Notes under the pieces: generated by a model
Told to the model about the DNA's origin: nothing
What the model saw: only the letters and a program-made list of their open reading frames with translations
Database searches by the model: none
From: Nostoc sp. C052
GTDB taxonomy: Bacteria; Cyanobacteriota; Cyanobacteriia; Cyanobacteriales; Nostocaceae
Length of the DNA: 64,000 nt
Reading direction: 5' to 3'
Assembly (NCBI RefSeq): GCF_013393905.1
Contig: NZ_CP040272.1
Span: forward strand, 5,824,001-5,888,000
Translations under genes and position numbers: made by a program
Part shown: positions 34,208 through 44,112 of the stretch, in pieces
How positions within the stretch are numbered: the first letter of the stretch is position 1
Layout of the letters: each line of letters opens with the position of its first letter

Positions 34208-35101
34208 ATGGCACTGGATTTTTCCACCTTGCCCTTGGCATTTCAATTCACTTCACCAGGCCCGATTCTGGTGAAATTAGATTTAGATATACTAGGTATT
34301 CATTTAAGTATCCGTTGGTATGGCTTATTGATTGCCACAGCAGTATTAATTGGCGTTATCCTTTCCCAGGAGTTGGCAAAGCGCCGTAATGTTAATCCTG
34401 AGTTGCTAGGGGATTTGTTTTTTTGGTTGTTGATTGGGGCAATTCCTAGCGCACGGCTATACTACGTTTTCTTTGAATGGCCAAAATATGCCCCAACTCC
34501 AGAAAAAATCTTTGCAATCTGGGAAGGAGGTATTGCCATTCACGGAGCCATTCTTGGTGGCGTTGTGGCTGCGTTAATCTTTGCCAAAATCAAGCAGGTT
34601 TCTTTTTGGCAACTGGCAGATTTAGTAGCACCTTCGCTGATTTTAGGGCAAGCGATCGGACGTTGGGGCAATTTCTTTAATTCTGAAGCTTTTGGCGATC
34701 CGACTGATTTACCCTGGAAGTTGTATATTCCACCAGATCGTCGTCCTCTAGACTATGCTAGTTTCGATTATTTTCATCCCACCTTCCTCTACGAATCTCT
34801 GTGGGATTTAATGGTGTTTACGCTACTGATAACGTTGTTTTTCCGGTCTTTATCCGGTAAGCCACGCCTAAAGGTAGGCACACTATTTCTAGTCTACTGG
34901 CCAGCCTATAGCTTAGGACGCTTATGGATTGAAGGCTTTCGCACTGATAGCTTGATGCTGGGGCCGTTACGGATGGCACAAGTAGTCAGTAGTCTCGGAA
35001 TTTTATTGGGATTAGTTGGATTAGCTTGGCTTTACTTACTCAAACGCCCTTTACCCGATGTAGTTCCTACTCTTAAGGGTAATGGGGAGAGTGGGAGATG
35101 A
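34208..35101 (+). CDS. lgt: Prolipoprotein diacylglyceryl transferase
   Basis: Lgt transfers diacylglycerol to the lipobox cysteine of prolipoproteins. The 297-residue polytopic protein has IHLSIRWYGLLIA, IAIHGAILGGVVAALIFAK and the signature GQAIGRWGNFFNSEAFG with the essential Arg and Asn/Glu. The C-terminal YSLGRLWIEGFRTDSL is also diagnostic. Likely clients in this window include the lipoprotein at 16144. Confidence 0.97.
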   Translation: MALDFSTLPLAFQFTSPGPILVKLDLDILGIHLSIRWYGLLIATAVLIGVILSQELAKRRNVNPELLGDLFFWLLIGAIPSARLYYVFFEWPKYAPTPEKIFAIWEGGIAIHGAILGGVVAALIFAKIKQVSFWQLADLVAPSLILGQAIGRWGNFFNSEAFGDPTDLPWKLYIPPDRRPLDYASFDYFHPTFLYESLWDLMVFTLLITLFFRSLSGKPRLKVGTLFLVYWPAYSLGRLWIEGFRTDSLMLGPLRMAQVVSSLGILLGLVGLAWLYLLKRPLPDVVPTLKGNGESGR

Positions 35102-35291
35102 GGGGGATGCAAGGTAGAAGAGTTTTCCCCTCTGCCTCTTTTCAATGCCCAATGCCCAAAAATAAAAAATGCCCCAGAATATTCTCTAGGGCTTAACCAG
35201 GGTGCATCTACCATTACTATCTACTAGGGAAAGAAGATGAATCCGGAAAGATACTGAAGAATTTGCCACAAAAATTTTTTGAGGGATTGCC

Positions 35292-36116
35292 GTGTGTTCT
35301 TCTAAGAGTGAATATACAGAAAATTCGAGTGATAAAAAAACACTATATGCTTTAGAAGCATCTGTGTATATTGTGGGAGCGGGTCCCGGAGATCCTGATT
35401 TATTAACGGTGAAGGCGCAGAAACTACTGGCTGCTGCTGATGTGATTTTATTTGCTGATTCTTTAATCCCCGAACAAATTTTAGAACTTTGTCGAGAAGA
35501 TGCGGAGATCATTAGAACTGCGAATCAGACTTTAGAAGAGATTTTGGGGATTATGATCGATAGGGTGCGATCGCAGCAAAAATCTCTAGTCCGTCTTCAT
35601 TCTGGTGATCCTAGTCTCTACAGCGCTATCCACGAGCAAATGCACCTCCTCGCAGAGGCAAATATTCCTTTTGAAGTCATACCTGGTATCAGCGCCTTTC
35701 AAGCCGCTGCTGCCAAACTCAAAATAGAACTGACTGTACCTGGTTTAGTCCAAACGATCATTTTGACACGCATCAGTGGACGTACAGAAGTCCCTGCCAC
35801 TGAAGAATTAGCGACTCTTGCAGCGCATCAGGCTAGCCTCTGCCTGTATTTGAGTGCGCGTCACGTCGAAAATGCTCAAGCCAAATTACTCGAACATTAC
35901 CCAGCCGAAACCCCCATTGCGATTTGCTTTCGCATCGGCTGGCCTGATGAAAAAATCAGGGTTGTCCCCTTAAATCAAATGGCAGATTGCACTCATCAAG
36001 AAAAACTAATTCGCACTACACTTTATATAATCAGCCCCGCACTCTCGACAACAACAGGGCGATCGCGTTTATATCATCCTGAACATAGTCATCTATTTCG
36101 CTCATCTCATAACTAA
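35292..36116 (+). CDS. cobM: Precorrin-4 C11-methyltransferase
   Basis: A 274-residue SAM-dependent tetrapyrrole methylase of corrin ring (cobalamin) synthesis. VYIVGAGPGDPDLLTVKAQKLLAAADVILFADSLIPEQ and VRLHSGDPSLYSAIHEQMHLL fit CobM/CbiF. The GTG at 35292 leaves about 25 extra N-terminal residues before the core; an internal start near the conserved ALEASVYIVG is possible but no ATG is there. No other cobalamin genes lie nearby. Confidence 0.9.
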   Translation: MCSSKSEYTENSSDKKTLYALEASVYIVGAGPGDPDLLTVKAQKLLAAADVILFADSLIPEQILELCREDAEIIRTANQTLEEILGIMIDRVRSQQKSLVRLHSGDPSLYSAIHEQMHLLAEANIPFEVIPGISAFQAAAAKLKIELTVPGLVQTIILTRISGRTEVPATEELATLAAHQASLCLYLSARHVENAQAKLLEHYPAETPIAICFRIGWPDEKIRVVPLNQMADCTHQEKLIRTTLYIISPALSTTTGRSRLYHPEHSHLFRSSHN

Positions 36117-36226
36117 ATATTGGGGATGGGGCATTGGGCATTGGTTATTCTCCTCATCTCCCCATTGCCTCTGCGGTTCGATAAACTTAACAATGTCAAT
36201 AAAATTCAAAATCCCAATTCGATATT

Positions 36227-36580
36227 ATGCCTTTAATTAAAGTGCAAACTTCTGCACCTGCTCCTGAAAAAGCTGAAATTGAGTCGATGCTTTTAAACCT
36301 ATCAGCCAAGTTGGCGAAACATTTGGGAAAACCAGAATCTTATGTAATGACTGCTTTTGAACCAGGAATCCCCATGACTTTTGCAGGGAATACTGACCCG
36401 GTTTGCTACATTGAAATTAAGAGCATCGGTACAATGAAGCCAGATCAAACCGCAGCAATGAGTCAGGACTTTTGCCAGCAGATTAACCAAACTCTAGGCG
36501 TGCCGAAAAATCGCATTTATATAGAGTTTGCGGATGCTAAGGGAGCAATGTGGGGCTGGAATGGCACAACCTTTGGTTAA
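36227..36580 (+). CDS. MIF/D-dopachrome tautomerase-like protein
   Basis: A 117-residue member of the macrophage migration inhibitory factor tautomerase family. The catalytic Pro follows Met (MPLIKVQTSAP), and PESYVMTAFEPGIPMTFAGNTDPVCYIEIKSIGTM and IYIEFADAKGAMWGWNGTTFG are conserved family blocks. The native substrate in cyanobacteria is unknown; phenylpyruvate tautomerisation is the usual assay activity. Single gene. Confidence 0.92.
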   Translation: MPLIKVQTSAPAPEKAEIESMLLNLSAKLAKHLGKPESYVMTAFEPGIPMTFAGNTDPVCYIEIKSIGTMKPDQTAAMSQDFCQQINQTLGVPKNRIYIEFADAKGAMWGWNGTTFG

Positions 36581-36658
36581 TTAACCATCTTCTTTGGTCA
36601 AGACTAAGTTAATCTGGCAGGTGTAGTATAGAGATTCAGCATCAACTCGTGATTTTTT

Positions 36659-37753
36659 ATGTCTGCTACGCCTCTTGTATCTCCGATTGACTCACAAAAC
36701 CCAGAAAAATCAGCATTAATCCCTCCCTTACTAGGTGCAACCGTTGCCGAGTTAACTACTTGGGTGCAGCAGCAGGGACAACCTGCTTACAGAGGGAAGC
36801 AACTGCATGAATGGATCTATGACAAGGGGGTGCGATCGCTAGCTGATATTTCTGTCTTCCCCAAGCAATGGCGTACAGAATTAGCAGAAATCCCTATTGG
36901 GCGCTCAATCTTACATTACCGCTCTGAGGCTCCCGATGGTACAGTCAAATATCTTTTACAATTAACAGACGGGCAAATTATTGAAACTGTTGGTATCCCC
37001 ACCTTCGCAGAAAGGGGAGAAGGCCCAAAAGCCCGGCTGACAGTTTGCGTCTCTACTCAGGTGGGTTGCCCGATGGCGTGTGATTTCTGCGCTACTGGAA
37101 AGGGAGGCTACAAACGCAACCTAGCACGGCACGAAATTGTCGATCAGGTGTTGACTGTGCAAGAAGATTTTCAGCAACGGGTTAGCAATGTAGTGTTTAT
37201 GGGACTTGGTGAACCGTTGTTGAATACTGAGAATGTTTTAGCAGCTTTGAAATCTCTGAATCAAGATGTCGGTATTGGGCAGCGATCGCTTACAGTTTCT
37301 ACAGTTGGGATTCGCGATCGCATTCGTCAGTTCGCGGAAAATAATTTGCAAATTACTCTGGCTGTGAGTCTTCACGCCCCCAATCAACCACTACGGGAAA
37401 AACTCATCCCCAGCGCCCGCGCCTATCCTTTAGAAGATTTACTGGCTGAATGTCGAGAATATGTGGAAATAACTGGACGCCGCGTTACCTTTGAATATGT
37501 TCTCTTAGCTGGTGTCAACGATCTACCAGAACACGCATTAGAACTTTCAAAATGTATGCGAGGATTTCAATGTCATGTGAATTTGATTCCTTACAACCCC
37601 ATTCAAGAAGTAGACTACAAACGCCCCAACCGCGATCGCATTCAAGCATTTGTCAACGTCCTCAAGCAGCAAAATACTGCTGTTAGTGTCCGTTATTCTC
37701 GTGGTTTAGAAGCTGATGCTGCTTGTGGGCAATTAAGAGCAAGTAAGAATTAA
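36659..37753 (+). CDS. rlmN: Dual-specificity 23S rRNA/tRNA methyltransferase RlmN
   Basis: A 364-residue radical-SAM enzyme methylating C2 of A2503 in 23S rRNA and A37 in some tRNAs. The cluster motif CxxxCxxC is in VGCPMACDFCATGKGGYKRNL. NVVFMGLGEPLLN and the C-terminal VSVRYSRGLEADAACGQL, with the methyl-carrying Cys, complete the signature. It begins at ATG 36659. Confidence 0.96.
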   Translation: MSATPLVSPIDSQNPEKSALIPPLLGATVAELTTWVQQQGQPAYRGKQLHEWIYDKGVRSLADISVFPKQWRTELAEIPIGRSILHYRSEAPDGTVKYLLQLTDGQIIETVGIPTFAERGEGPKARLTVCVSTQVGCPMACDFCATGKGGYKRNLARHEIVDQVLTVQEDFQQRVSNVVFMGLGEPLLNTENVLAALKSLNQDVGIGQRSLTVSTVGIRDRIRQFAENNLQITLAVSLHAPNQPLREKLIPSARAYPLEDLLAECREYVEITGRRVTFEYVLLAGVNDLPEHALELSKCMRGFQCHVNLIPYNPIQEVDYKRPNRDRIQAFVNVLKQQNTAVSVRYSRGLEADAACGQLRASKN

Positions 37754-37894
37754 ATCTGTTGCAGTCAGTAAATTTAATTACTTTGCTTTTACACATATAT
37801 TGACGTTAGTCGCAATTGGTGCAAGAAGGCAATGGTAGAAATTGTTATATTAAGGTTAAGCGATCGCTCAACCCAACCCATAACAAATAACTGT

Positions 37895-38365
37895 ATGTTG
37901 AATCGCTCATTGCCGCTTAAACTATGGCTACTAGTCATTGTTCTTGCAAAAGCTTTGCCGATGAATTCTCCTGCTTATGGACAAATAATTCAACCGATTC
38001 CTCAGCAACCTGAGTCCTTTCAAGAAAGAATGAGACAACAACAAGAGGAGCGAAATCAGCAAACACAAGAGCAATTTAAGGATACATGGCTACGCCTAAA
38101 CCTTCCAGAACCACAACTACAACAACAACAGAAAATACAACAGCAAGAATTTACACGACAACGGCAAGAACTGATACGCCAGCAACAATTAAGATTACAA
38201 CAACAAGAAACAAGACTACAACAGCAAGAATTTACACGACAGCAACAGATGAGAATACAAGATCAACAACTCAGACAAGATCAACAAATTAGACAACAGC
38301 AAGAATTGAGATTACAAGAACAGAGACAACAGCAACAACTCAGACAACAGAAAGACAATCTGTAA
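37895..38365 (+). CDS. Secreted glutamine-rich protein of unknown function
   Basis: With the ATG at 37895 the protein is 156 residues; an earlier ATG at 37832 would add 21 residues before a good signal peptide and is less likely. MLNRSLPLKLWLLVIVLAKALPMNSPAYGQ is a signal sequence with a probable cleavage after AYG or nearby. The rest is extremely Gln-rich (QQQ runs interspersed with Arg, Leu and Glu), predicting a long coiled coil or low-complexity domain. No homologous domain recognised. CAA-rich DNA makes the tract prone to slippage. Confidence 0.7.
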   Translation: MLNRSLPLKLWLLVIVLAKALPMNSPAYGQIIQPIPQQPESFQERMRQQQEERNQQTQEQFKDTWLRLNLPEPQLQQQQKIQQQEFTRQRQELIRQQQLRLQQQETRLQQQEFTRQQQMRIQDQQLRQDQQIRQQQELRLQEQRQQQQLRQQKDNL

Positions 38366-38670
38366 ACTGTTCAAAATGTCTGTTGAAGAAGAATTCAGAA
38401 CCGCCACTATAGTAAACCGCTAAATCCTATCCGCCAGGACTCCAATTCATACTAAATTATGACTCAATACGCTTGGGTTAAGGCCTACTGGCAACAATTT
38501 TGAGTTTTCGAGACGCGATAAATCGCCGTCTCTATAAGTGTTTTGTTGCTCATTCTGAACTTTATTGAATTCTGACTCCTGGATTCTGAATTCTAAATTC
38601 TGTTTTGAGAAATAACTTTAATTATTAAAAATTAGAGAAAACTTTCTCCAATTTTTAATTTTTTTATTAA
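38366..38670. other. Intergenic region with hairpin repeat copy 4
   Basis: It includes GAGACGCGATAAATCGC-CGTCTC at 38510-38532, fourth member of the hairpin family, and short GAATTCTG-type repeats near 38566-38602. No gene is seen. Confidence 0.7.
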
Positions 38671-38850
38671 CTATCGGTGTGCATGAATTCCTGGGGCATA
38701 AGCCTCAATAACTTTGCCAGTGCGAGTGCAACTAATCATCAAATAGTCACAGCTTGGGCATTGTGTCCGAGTTAATTGACTATCAGAAATATAATAACGT
38801 TCCGCATGGCTACCACAATTTGGGCAGTAAATCTTTTGTACTGTCTGCAT
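38671..38850 (-). CDS. 59-residue zinc-ribbon microprotein
   Basis: A small ORF encodes MQTVQKIYCPNCGSHAERYY followed by a second CPSC pair (residues 31-34) and the tail GKVIEAYAPGIHAHR. Two CxxC pairs 18 residues apart (C9/C12 and C31/C34) form a zinc ribbon. The coding frame is clean, with ATG at 38850 and TAG at 38671-38673. Similar short zinc-ribbon proteins are common in cyanobacteria; function unknown, possibly nucleic acid or protein binding. Confidence 0.8.
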   Translation of the reverse strand: MQTVQKIYCPNCGSHAERYYISDSQLTRTQCPSCDYLMISCTRTGKVIEAYAPGIHAHR

Positions 38851-39376
38851 TTTAAAACCTCTGGTTGTAATTATTTTTTATTTAGTAAAGCCACAAGTTA
38901 AACCAAGAAAAATTCTGGTTCGACCCAACTTAACAAATTGCTGTAATATTGGCTGATTATTTTAAACAAAATTTCAGGTTTGAAAAGTTTTTGATATCTT
39001 TATCTATTATCCTAAAACTTAAGTGATTTTACTCTCCTACTTTAGATACATAAATTGATTTTTAATTAAATTTTGCTTAGAGATTTACTGATCCCTATGA
39101 TTAATGCCTTGAGAGAGCCTTGTTTATAGTCATTTAGAACGAATACAAAAAAGCCGTTCTTGTATTCAAAAATTAAAACCAATAAATTACTGTATATTTG
39201 GTAACAAAATCTCTATCTTAAGATTTAGTTCATATTTGCTGACAAGATTTATGAAATAAAAAAAGAATTCAGGAGTCAGAATCAATACCCTTTGCTGGGA
39301 ACTTTGGGAATCGCTCAAAGTTCTATCTACATTTTGTTTTCACCTACTCTCACCTTGAAGAGTAGGTGTTTTTACT
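38851..39376. other. A+T-rich intergenic region ending in a strong hairpin
   Basis: No gene is apparent in this 526-bp stretch. CACCTACTCT (39341-39350) and AGAGTAGGTG (39359-39368) form a 10-bp stem just beyond the uvrC stop. It has a T-run on the plus strand and probably ends transcription or protects the uvrC 3' end. Confidence 0.6.
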
Positions 39377-41260
39377 TTAAGCAGGATGAAAATAATCGTA
39401 AATTTCTTGAGCCAAACGCGGCCCAATTCCTGCTACTTCAGCAAGTTGTGTGGTTGTCGCTTGCCGAATATAGTCAACTGAGCGAAAATGTCCTAGTAGC
39501 TGCTTTTGTCGATGATGTCCTAAGCCAGGAATTTCATCTAAACGCGATCGCTTCAATTTATCACTACGTTGTTGACGATGGAAACTCACTGCAAACCGAT
39601 GCGCTTCATCCCGCAGCCGTCGCAATAACTGTACCCCCGGTTGTTCTGCATCAGTTGTCAAGGGTTTAGACTCTCCCGGTAAAAAAATCTCTTCTCGCTG
39701 CTTTGCTAAACTCACAACTCGCAAGTCTTCTAATAAATTCATCTCTTGCAAAACGGCGACAACCGATGATAACTGACCTTTACCACCATCAATCATGATT
39801 AAATCCGGCCAGTCAGGATTACCCAAACGCGCTAATTGCTGATCTTCCCCATACTTGCGAAACCGCCGTTGGATGACTTCAGCCAGACTAGCAAAATCAT
39901 CTGAATGTCCTGCTGTCACCGTGGGATTTTTGATTTTGTAGTGTCGATAGTGCTGTTTAGCAGGTAATCCGTCGATAAACACAACTTGCGAAGCGACAGC
40001 ATTTGACCCTTGAATATGGGAAATGTCATAACCCTCGATGCGGTGGGGTACATCGGGTAAATCGAGAATGGTAGCTAAATCTTGCATTGATTGGTGATTG
40101 CGATCGCCAAATTTCTGCATTCTTTGCAATTCATACTGAGCATTTCGCTCTACCATCTCAATTAATTCTGCCTTAGTTTGCCGTAAAGGAGTCAAAATTG
40201 TGACTTTTTTGCCTTTGCGTTGAGTTAAGACATCCGCCAATATCTCCGCATCTGGTAAATCATGCTGTACCAAAATTTCTAAGGGTATTTCCACGGAGTC
40301 AGCAGTTTGGTAATGTTCCTCTAAGGCTCGTTGTAAAATAGCTCCTGGTTCTGCATGAGCATCCGCCACAAAGGCTAAACGTCCCACCAATTGACCCGCG
40401 CGAATCTGGAATAGTTGAATGCAGGCGTGTTGTTCGTCGGCTGCCAGTGCGATCGCATCCCGTGAAACCGTATCATCTGGTAAGGATACTTTTTGGTCAG
40501 CTGTCAGCGACTTTAACCCAGAAATTTGATCGCGAATCCGCGCGGCTGACTCAAAATTCAAGTTCTCGGCGGCTGCGTTCATCTGTTGGGTCAAAATCTC
40601 AATCAATTCCTGAGTTCGACCTTGAAATACCATCGCGATCTTTTGCACAATTTTGCGATATTCTTCTGGTGAAATCAGCTGTTGACACACACCCGGACAA
40701 CGCCCTAAATCAAAATTTAAGCAAGGACGGTCTTTAAAAAGTGGTTGAGGTCGTTGTCGCTGGGGAAAGATACGCTTGCAGATGCGGACAATTTCTCGTA
40801 ATAAACCAGCATCAGTATAGGGCCCGTAAAACTTATCCTTTTCTTTACCAAATTGGCGTTTACGGGTAATAAAAATTCGCGGATAATCTTCTGACCAAGT
40901 GATGCAGAGATAGGGATATTTTTTATCATCTTTGAGCAACACGTTGAAATATGGCTGGTGCTGCTTGATCAAATTGGCTTCTAGGGCTAAAGCTTCAGCT
41001 TCAGTATCAGTGACGATAAATTCAATTTCTGTCACTAATTTGACCATCGTGGCGATACGTTCACTCTTGTTGTAGCCATCCCGGAAATAGGAACGGACAC
41101 GCGATCGCAATTTACGTGATTTACCTATATATATAATGCGATCGCTCCTGTCCCGCATGAAATAAACCCCCGGTTCCGGTGGAATTTCGGCTAGACGGTT
41201 TTCTAGTCGTTCTGGATCTTTAACCAGTGGTAATATTTGAGTAGATATTGTCACAACCAA
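39377..41260 (-). CDS. uvrC: Excinuclease ABC subunit C
   Basis: UvrC makes both incisions in nucleotide excision repair. The 627-residue protein has an N-terminal GIY-YIG nuclease (PGVYFMRDRSDRIIYIGKSRKLRSRVRSYF, residues about 29-60). A UVR motif (AENLNFESAARIRDQI) follows, then an RNase H-like nuclease (RIEGYDISHIQGSNAVASQVVFIDG; PDLIMIDGGKGQL), and tandem helix-hairpin-helix motifs at the end (IPGLGHHRQKQLL; VAGIGPRLAQEIYDYF). The start is non-ATG: TTG at 41260 or GTG at 41254. Confidence 0.97.
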   Translation of the reverse strand: MVVTISTQILPLVKDPERLENRLAEIPPEPGVYFMRDRSDRIIYIGKSRKLRSRVRSYFRDGYNKSERIATMVKLVTEIEFIVTDTEAEALALEANLIKQHQPYFNVLLKDDKKYPYLCITWSEDYPRIFITRKRQFGKEKDKFYGPYTDAGLLREIVRICKRIFPQRQRPQPLFKDRPCLNFDLGRCPGVCQQLISPEEYRKIVQKIAMVFQGRTQELIEILTQQMNAAAENLNFESAARIRDQISGLKSLTADQKVSLPDDTVSRDAIALAADEQHACIQLFQIRAGQLVGRLAFVADAHAEPGAILQRALEEHYQTADSVEIPLEILVQHDLPDAEILADVLTQRKGKKVTILTPLRQTKAELIEMVERNAQYELQRMQKFGDRNHQSMQDLATILDLPDVPHRIEGYDISHIQGSNAVASQVVFIDGLPAKQHYRHYKIKNPTVTAGHSDDFASLAEVIQRRFRKYGEDQQLARLGNPDWPDLIMIDGGKGQLSSVVAVLQEMNLLEDLRVVSLAKQREEIFLPGESKPLTTDAEQPGVQLLRRLRDEAHRFAVSFHRQQRSDKLKRSRLDEIPGLGHHRQKQLLGHFRSVDYIRQATTTQLAEVAGIGPRLAQEIYDYFHPA

Positions 41261-42020
41261 AATTAGGTAATCTTTCTCTATTTTAAGAAAAATTATTTTT
41301 TCGTGCCGATTCGACAGACTATTTATGAAGTAAAGATGAAATAGCCATCAAAAACTGTATACGCCAGAATAGATAAAAGAGGGACTGGGGAGAATAATAA
41401 CTCTTAACTCCTAACTCAGCACTCTCAACTCCTAAGTCGGGTAGACCTTTAGCTTACACAAAAATAAGTCTGCTGTAGCTACTTTTGCAGCTTTTTGCAG
41501 GGTGAATTAGTTTCCAAGCTAGAAACTTGTCAGAAAACTTATCGTAAGCATAAAAACTTTGGAGTAAACGAGAATTTGTCTAGCTGCGACCTTAGTTCTT
41601 GACTGCTACTGTCAGAATAAAAACTTTGCTTTTTCAATCTATTATTAACTTTTTTAAATTGATAATACAGCAGATTTCAGGTAAATGAGGTACAAAATTT
41701 CATCAAAAAGCCATATACCAAGTAATTTTCAACTCTGTTCCCTGTTTACTATTCCCTATTTACTGCTGTATTTTATTATCTGGAGCTTTCCATTTTAAAT
41801 AAAAATAATATTTTTTGTGTTGATTTATCTTTATTTAAAAATCAAGAAGGCGTTTAGATAATGCTTATATAAATACCAGATAAAATCTTTGTCAATTTGC
41901 GATATTTATGTTTGTTTATTGAATTTATAATATTAAGCGAATTAACGGATTGAGTTAGTTAAATTTGCGATTATGATTGAGAATATAGTTATTATAATGA
42001 TTTCAAACAAGAGCTAGACC
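41261..42020. other. 760-bp intergenic region without recognised gene
   Basis: It is A+T-rich with a short run of AACTCCT repeats (about 41400-41440). No ORF or known RNA was recognised. It contains the promoter of the 59-residue gene at 42021 and could hide a small RNA. Confidence 0.45.
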
Positions 42021-42200
42021 ATGAATTTACAAGATTTTGAAGTACAGTATCGTGAGGCTATGGCTGAAACTCTCAATGAACTACAAACAGCAGTTTTATT
42101 GTTAGCGCAAGTACAACAGAAAATTTCAACTATTGGCAGTTCCGTACAAACTCTTAGTGAGCGCGTTGAAGAGTTTATTGCTGACCAAAAAGCAGAATAA
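42021..42200 (+). CDS. 59-residue coiled-coil protein
   Basis: A short ORF encodes MNLQDFEVQYREAMAETLN followed by ELQTAVLLLAQVQQKISTIG and SSVQTLSERVEEFIADQKAE. The heptad-like spacing of Leu/Val/Ile predicts a single amphipathic helix or coiled coil. It starts 10 bases after GAG and ends at TAA 42198-42200, converging with the response-regulator gene. Too short for domain assignment; coding is supported by the regular amphipathic pattern only. Confidence 0.6.
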   Translation: MNLQDFEVQYREAMAETLNELQTAVLLLAQVQQKISTIGSSVQTLSERVEEFIADQKAE

Positions 42201-42221
42201 ATGCACGCATCATAGAAAAGC

Positions 42222-42626
42222 TTATCTGTGGTGACAAGTAAATTGTTCTTCAATTGTAAGGATCAGATCCTTAAGTTTTAAGGGTTTGACAAAATAGCTA
42301 CGTGCGCCCAAACTCAAAGCTAGTTCTTGATCTGCTTTAAAAGCAAAGGCTGAAACCACAATGATCGGTATTTTTGACAAATCAGGTTTTTGCTGGACTT
42401 GTTTTAAGAGTGAGTAACCGTCAACATCTGGTAGCTTCAAGTCTAATAACATTAAATCTGGCTCGAATTTCTCAACAGTTGAGAAAAAAGTAGAGCCTTC
42501 TGATAAGCTTTGGACTTCGTACCCACAGTGAATTAGATAGTCACTAAGTAACATCCGATTGAGATAATGATCTTCGACTAGCAAAATTCGTCTAACTTTA
42601 TGTGACTGCAATGGCTTATCTCTCAT
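42222..42626 (-). CDS. Single-domain response regulator (CheY-like)
   Basis: A 134-residue receiver domain with no output domain. The acidic pocket is LLVEDHYLNR, the phosphoacceptor Asp is in LMLLDLKLPDVDG near residue 57, the switch Ser is in IIVVSAFAF, and the conserved Lys is in YFVKPLK. It would be phosphorylated by a histidine kinase not encoded in this window. Monocistronic. Confidence 0.93.
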   Translation of the reverse strand: MRDKPLQSHKVRRILLVEDHYLNRMLLSDYLIHCGYEVQSLSEGSTFFSTVEKFEPDLMLLDLKLPDVDGYSLLKQVQQKPDLSKIPIIVVSAFAFKADQELALSLGARSYFVKPLKLKDLILTIEEQFTCHHR

Positions 42627-43138
42627 TGAGTAATTGTGCTGTCATTGCTACCTATTATCTGATAATTTTAAGTAAAAGCCAACAATTATTGCCATAAACT
42701 TAAATGCTAGTGTATTTAAGTTTATGATGAAACGAATAGAAAGCTGACTTATATAATCTACTCAAAAATATGAATAGATTAAATTCAATCGTACTACAAT
42801 ACTTGAACAAGCAATACAATGAAGTATAATTTAATCAAAAATTAAGCTTTTTTTACGAGCTTTATCTAAGTTATGATTTTAAATCAATGACTACTCTTAA
42901 ACATGGAACTGCCAAGAGCGTATAAGTAAAAACACTTAAGTAATCCTGAAAATAACGGTATGTAAATTGCCTTTATAAAACAGTTTGTATCTGGATATTA
43001 GGTTAATTAATACCATTTTACAAAATACTTATTACAAATATCTTGCTAGGGGCATACAGATATATAGTCTTACAACCGATTAATTTTTTGCAAATATTTT
43101 TAGCAAAAGTATAACCTAAAAAGAAACTATTCATCAAA
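42627..43138. other. A+T-rich intergenic region without recognised gene
   Basis: I see no ORF of credible length and no strong repeat. It lies between two leftward genes and contains the response-regulator promoter. Confidence 0.45.
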
Positions 43139-43161
43139 AAAGGGAGCAATTAGCTCCCTTT
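43139..43161 (-). terminator. Terminator of the PEP-CTERM gene
   Basis: AAAGGGAGC and GCTCCCTTT form a 9-bp perfect stem; on the minus strand it is followed by a further T-rich run. Confidence 0.9.
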
Positions 43162-43188
43162 CTTATTTATAGTTTTGAACCTGCAATC

Positions 43189-44112
43189 TTAAATAGATAC
43201 TTTTTTAAATTTGCGTTGTGTCACAAAGACGCCAGCAACACCCAACAAACCCAGTATTATAGATGGTTCTGGCACTGCTGCGGGAGGCACAACACCTTTG
43301 ATAGTGACTTCATAATTACCACTATGGGATTTGGTATCACCTTTTTCAACTAAACCAGATTCGGTAGCTTTAAAGCTATACAGGTAGTCAGTCTTACCGT
43401 CATAAGTGTATTTGACGATTTCACTTGCTTGTAATAAAGATGGAAGTAGGCTAGATAGGTTAATCGGCAGTCCTAGAGAGGGTGTTATGAGGGTTGCGGC
43501 ATTATAGTGACCTGCTAAACCAATACTAATTAAACCACTTGTGTCATCTTGATTGACATAGGAAATATTCGGGTCACTAAAGCGTTCAAATCCGCCGTTT
43601 TTAAGAAAGCTGTCAAACAAACTCTCTTTAGTGTAGCTGTATTTAGCGAGTAAAGTAAAAGTACTATCACTGATACCATAAGAATTTAGAGCCTGGTTAA
43701 ACCAGGTGTTAGCTAAATTAGTTGACCCATACTTCGTAGTTTTTTGGCCGACTCCAAACCAGTCATCAGAAGTGAGGCTGCTTAGAGTAAGGGTTTTCCC
43801 ACCGATTGTACCTGTCAAGGTGGTGTTTTTGGTGAAATCAAAATCCTTTCCTTCACTGCTAGCTCGTAGCTCCACATTTCCAGTGGGGCTAGCGGCGTTA
43901 CCACTTAGAACTTTTTGTACATCATTTGCACTAGGTTTTTCTACTTTGAAGGTATTTTTGGCATCGGAATCATAGACGTAATAATCATCGGCTGCTGTTC
44001 CACCAATAGTAGCACCGGTGAGTGTTCCAGCCTGTGCTGGTACAGTGGCAAGAGCGCTCATACCAATAGCCATTGAGGCACCAATTACAAGTTTGTGGAA
44101 AGTCATTTTCAT
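43189..44112 (-). CDS. PEP-CTERM-anchored exported protein
   Basis: A 307-residue exported protein if started at ATG 44112 (a TTG at 44121 would add three residues). The signal peptide is KLVIGASMAIGMSALATVPAQAG. The C-terminus VPEPSIILGLLGVAGVFVTQRKFKK is a PEP-CTERM sorting signal (PEP motif, membrane helix, basic end), recognised by an exosortase and typical of extracellular or matrix proteins. The body is polar, Ser/Thr/Gly-rich and β-like, with no identified domain. A terminator follows. Confidence 0.9.
   Translation of the reverse strand: MKMTFHKLVIGASMAIGMSALATVPAQAGTLTGATIGGTAADDYYVYDSDAKNTFKVEKPSANDVQKVLSGNAASPTGNVELRASSEGKDFDFTKNTTLTGTIGGKTLTLSSLTSDDWFGVGQKTTKYGSTNLANTWFNQALNSYGISDSTFTLLAKYSYTKESLFDSFLKNGGFERFSDPNISYVNQDDTSGLISIGLAGHYNAATLITPSLGLPINLSSLLPSLLQASEIVKYTYDGKTDYLYSFKATESGLVEKGDTKSHSGNYEVTIKGVVPPAAVPEPSIILGLLGVAGVFVTQRKFKKVSI

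Noticed and set aside
35165..35190. Minus-strand terminator after lgt
   Set aside because: GCCCTAGA/TCTGGGGC with a T-run is a plausible stem, but no minus-strand gene lies upstream, so no function could be assigned.
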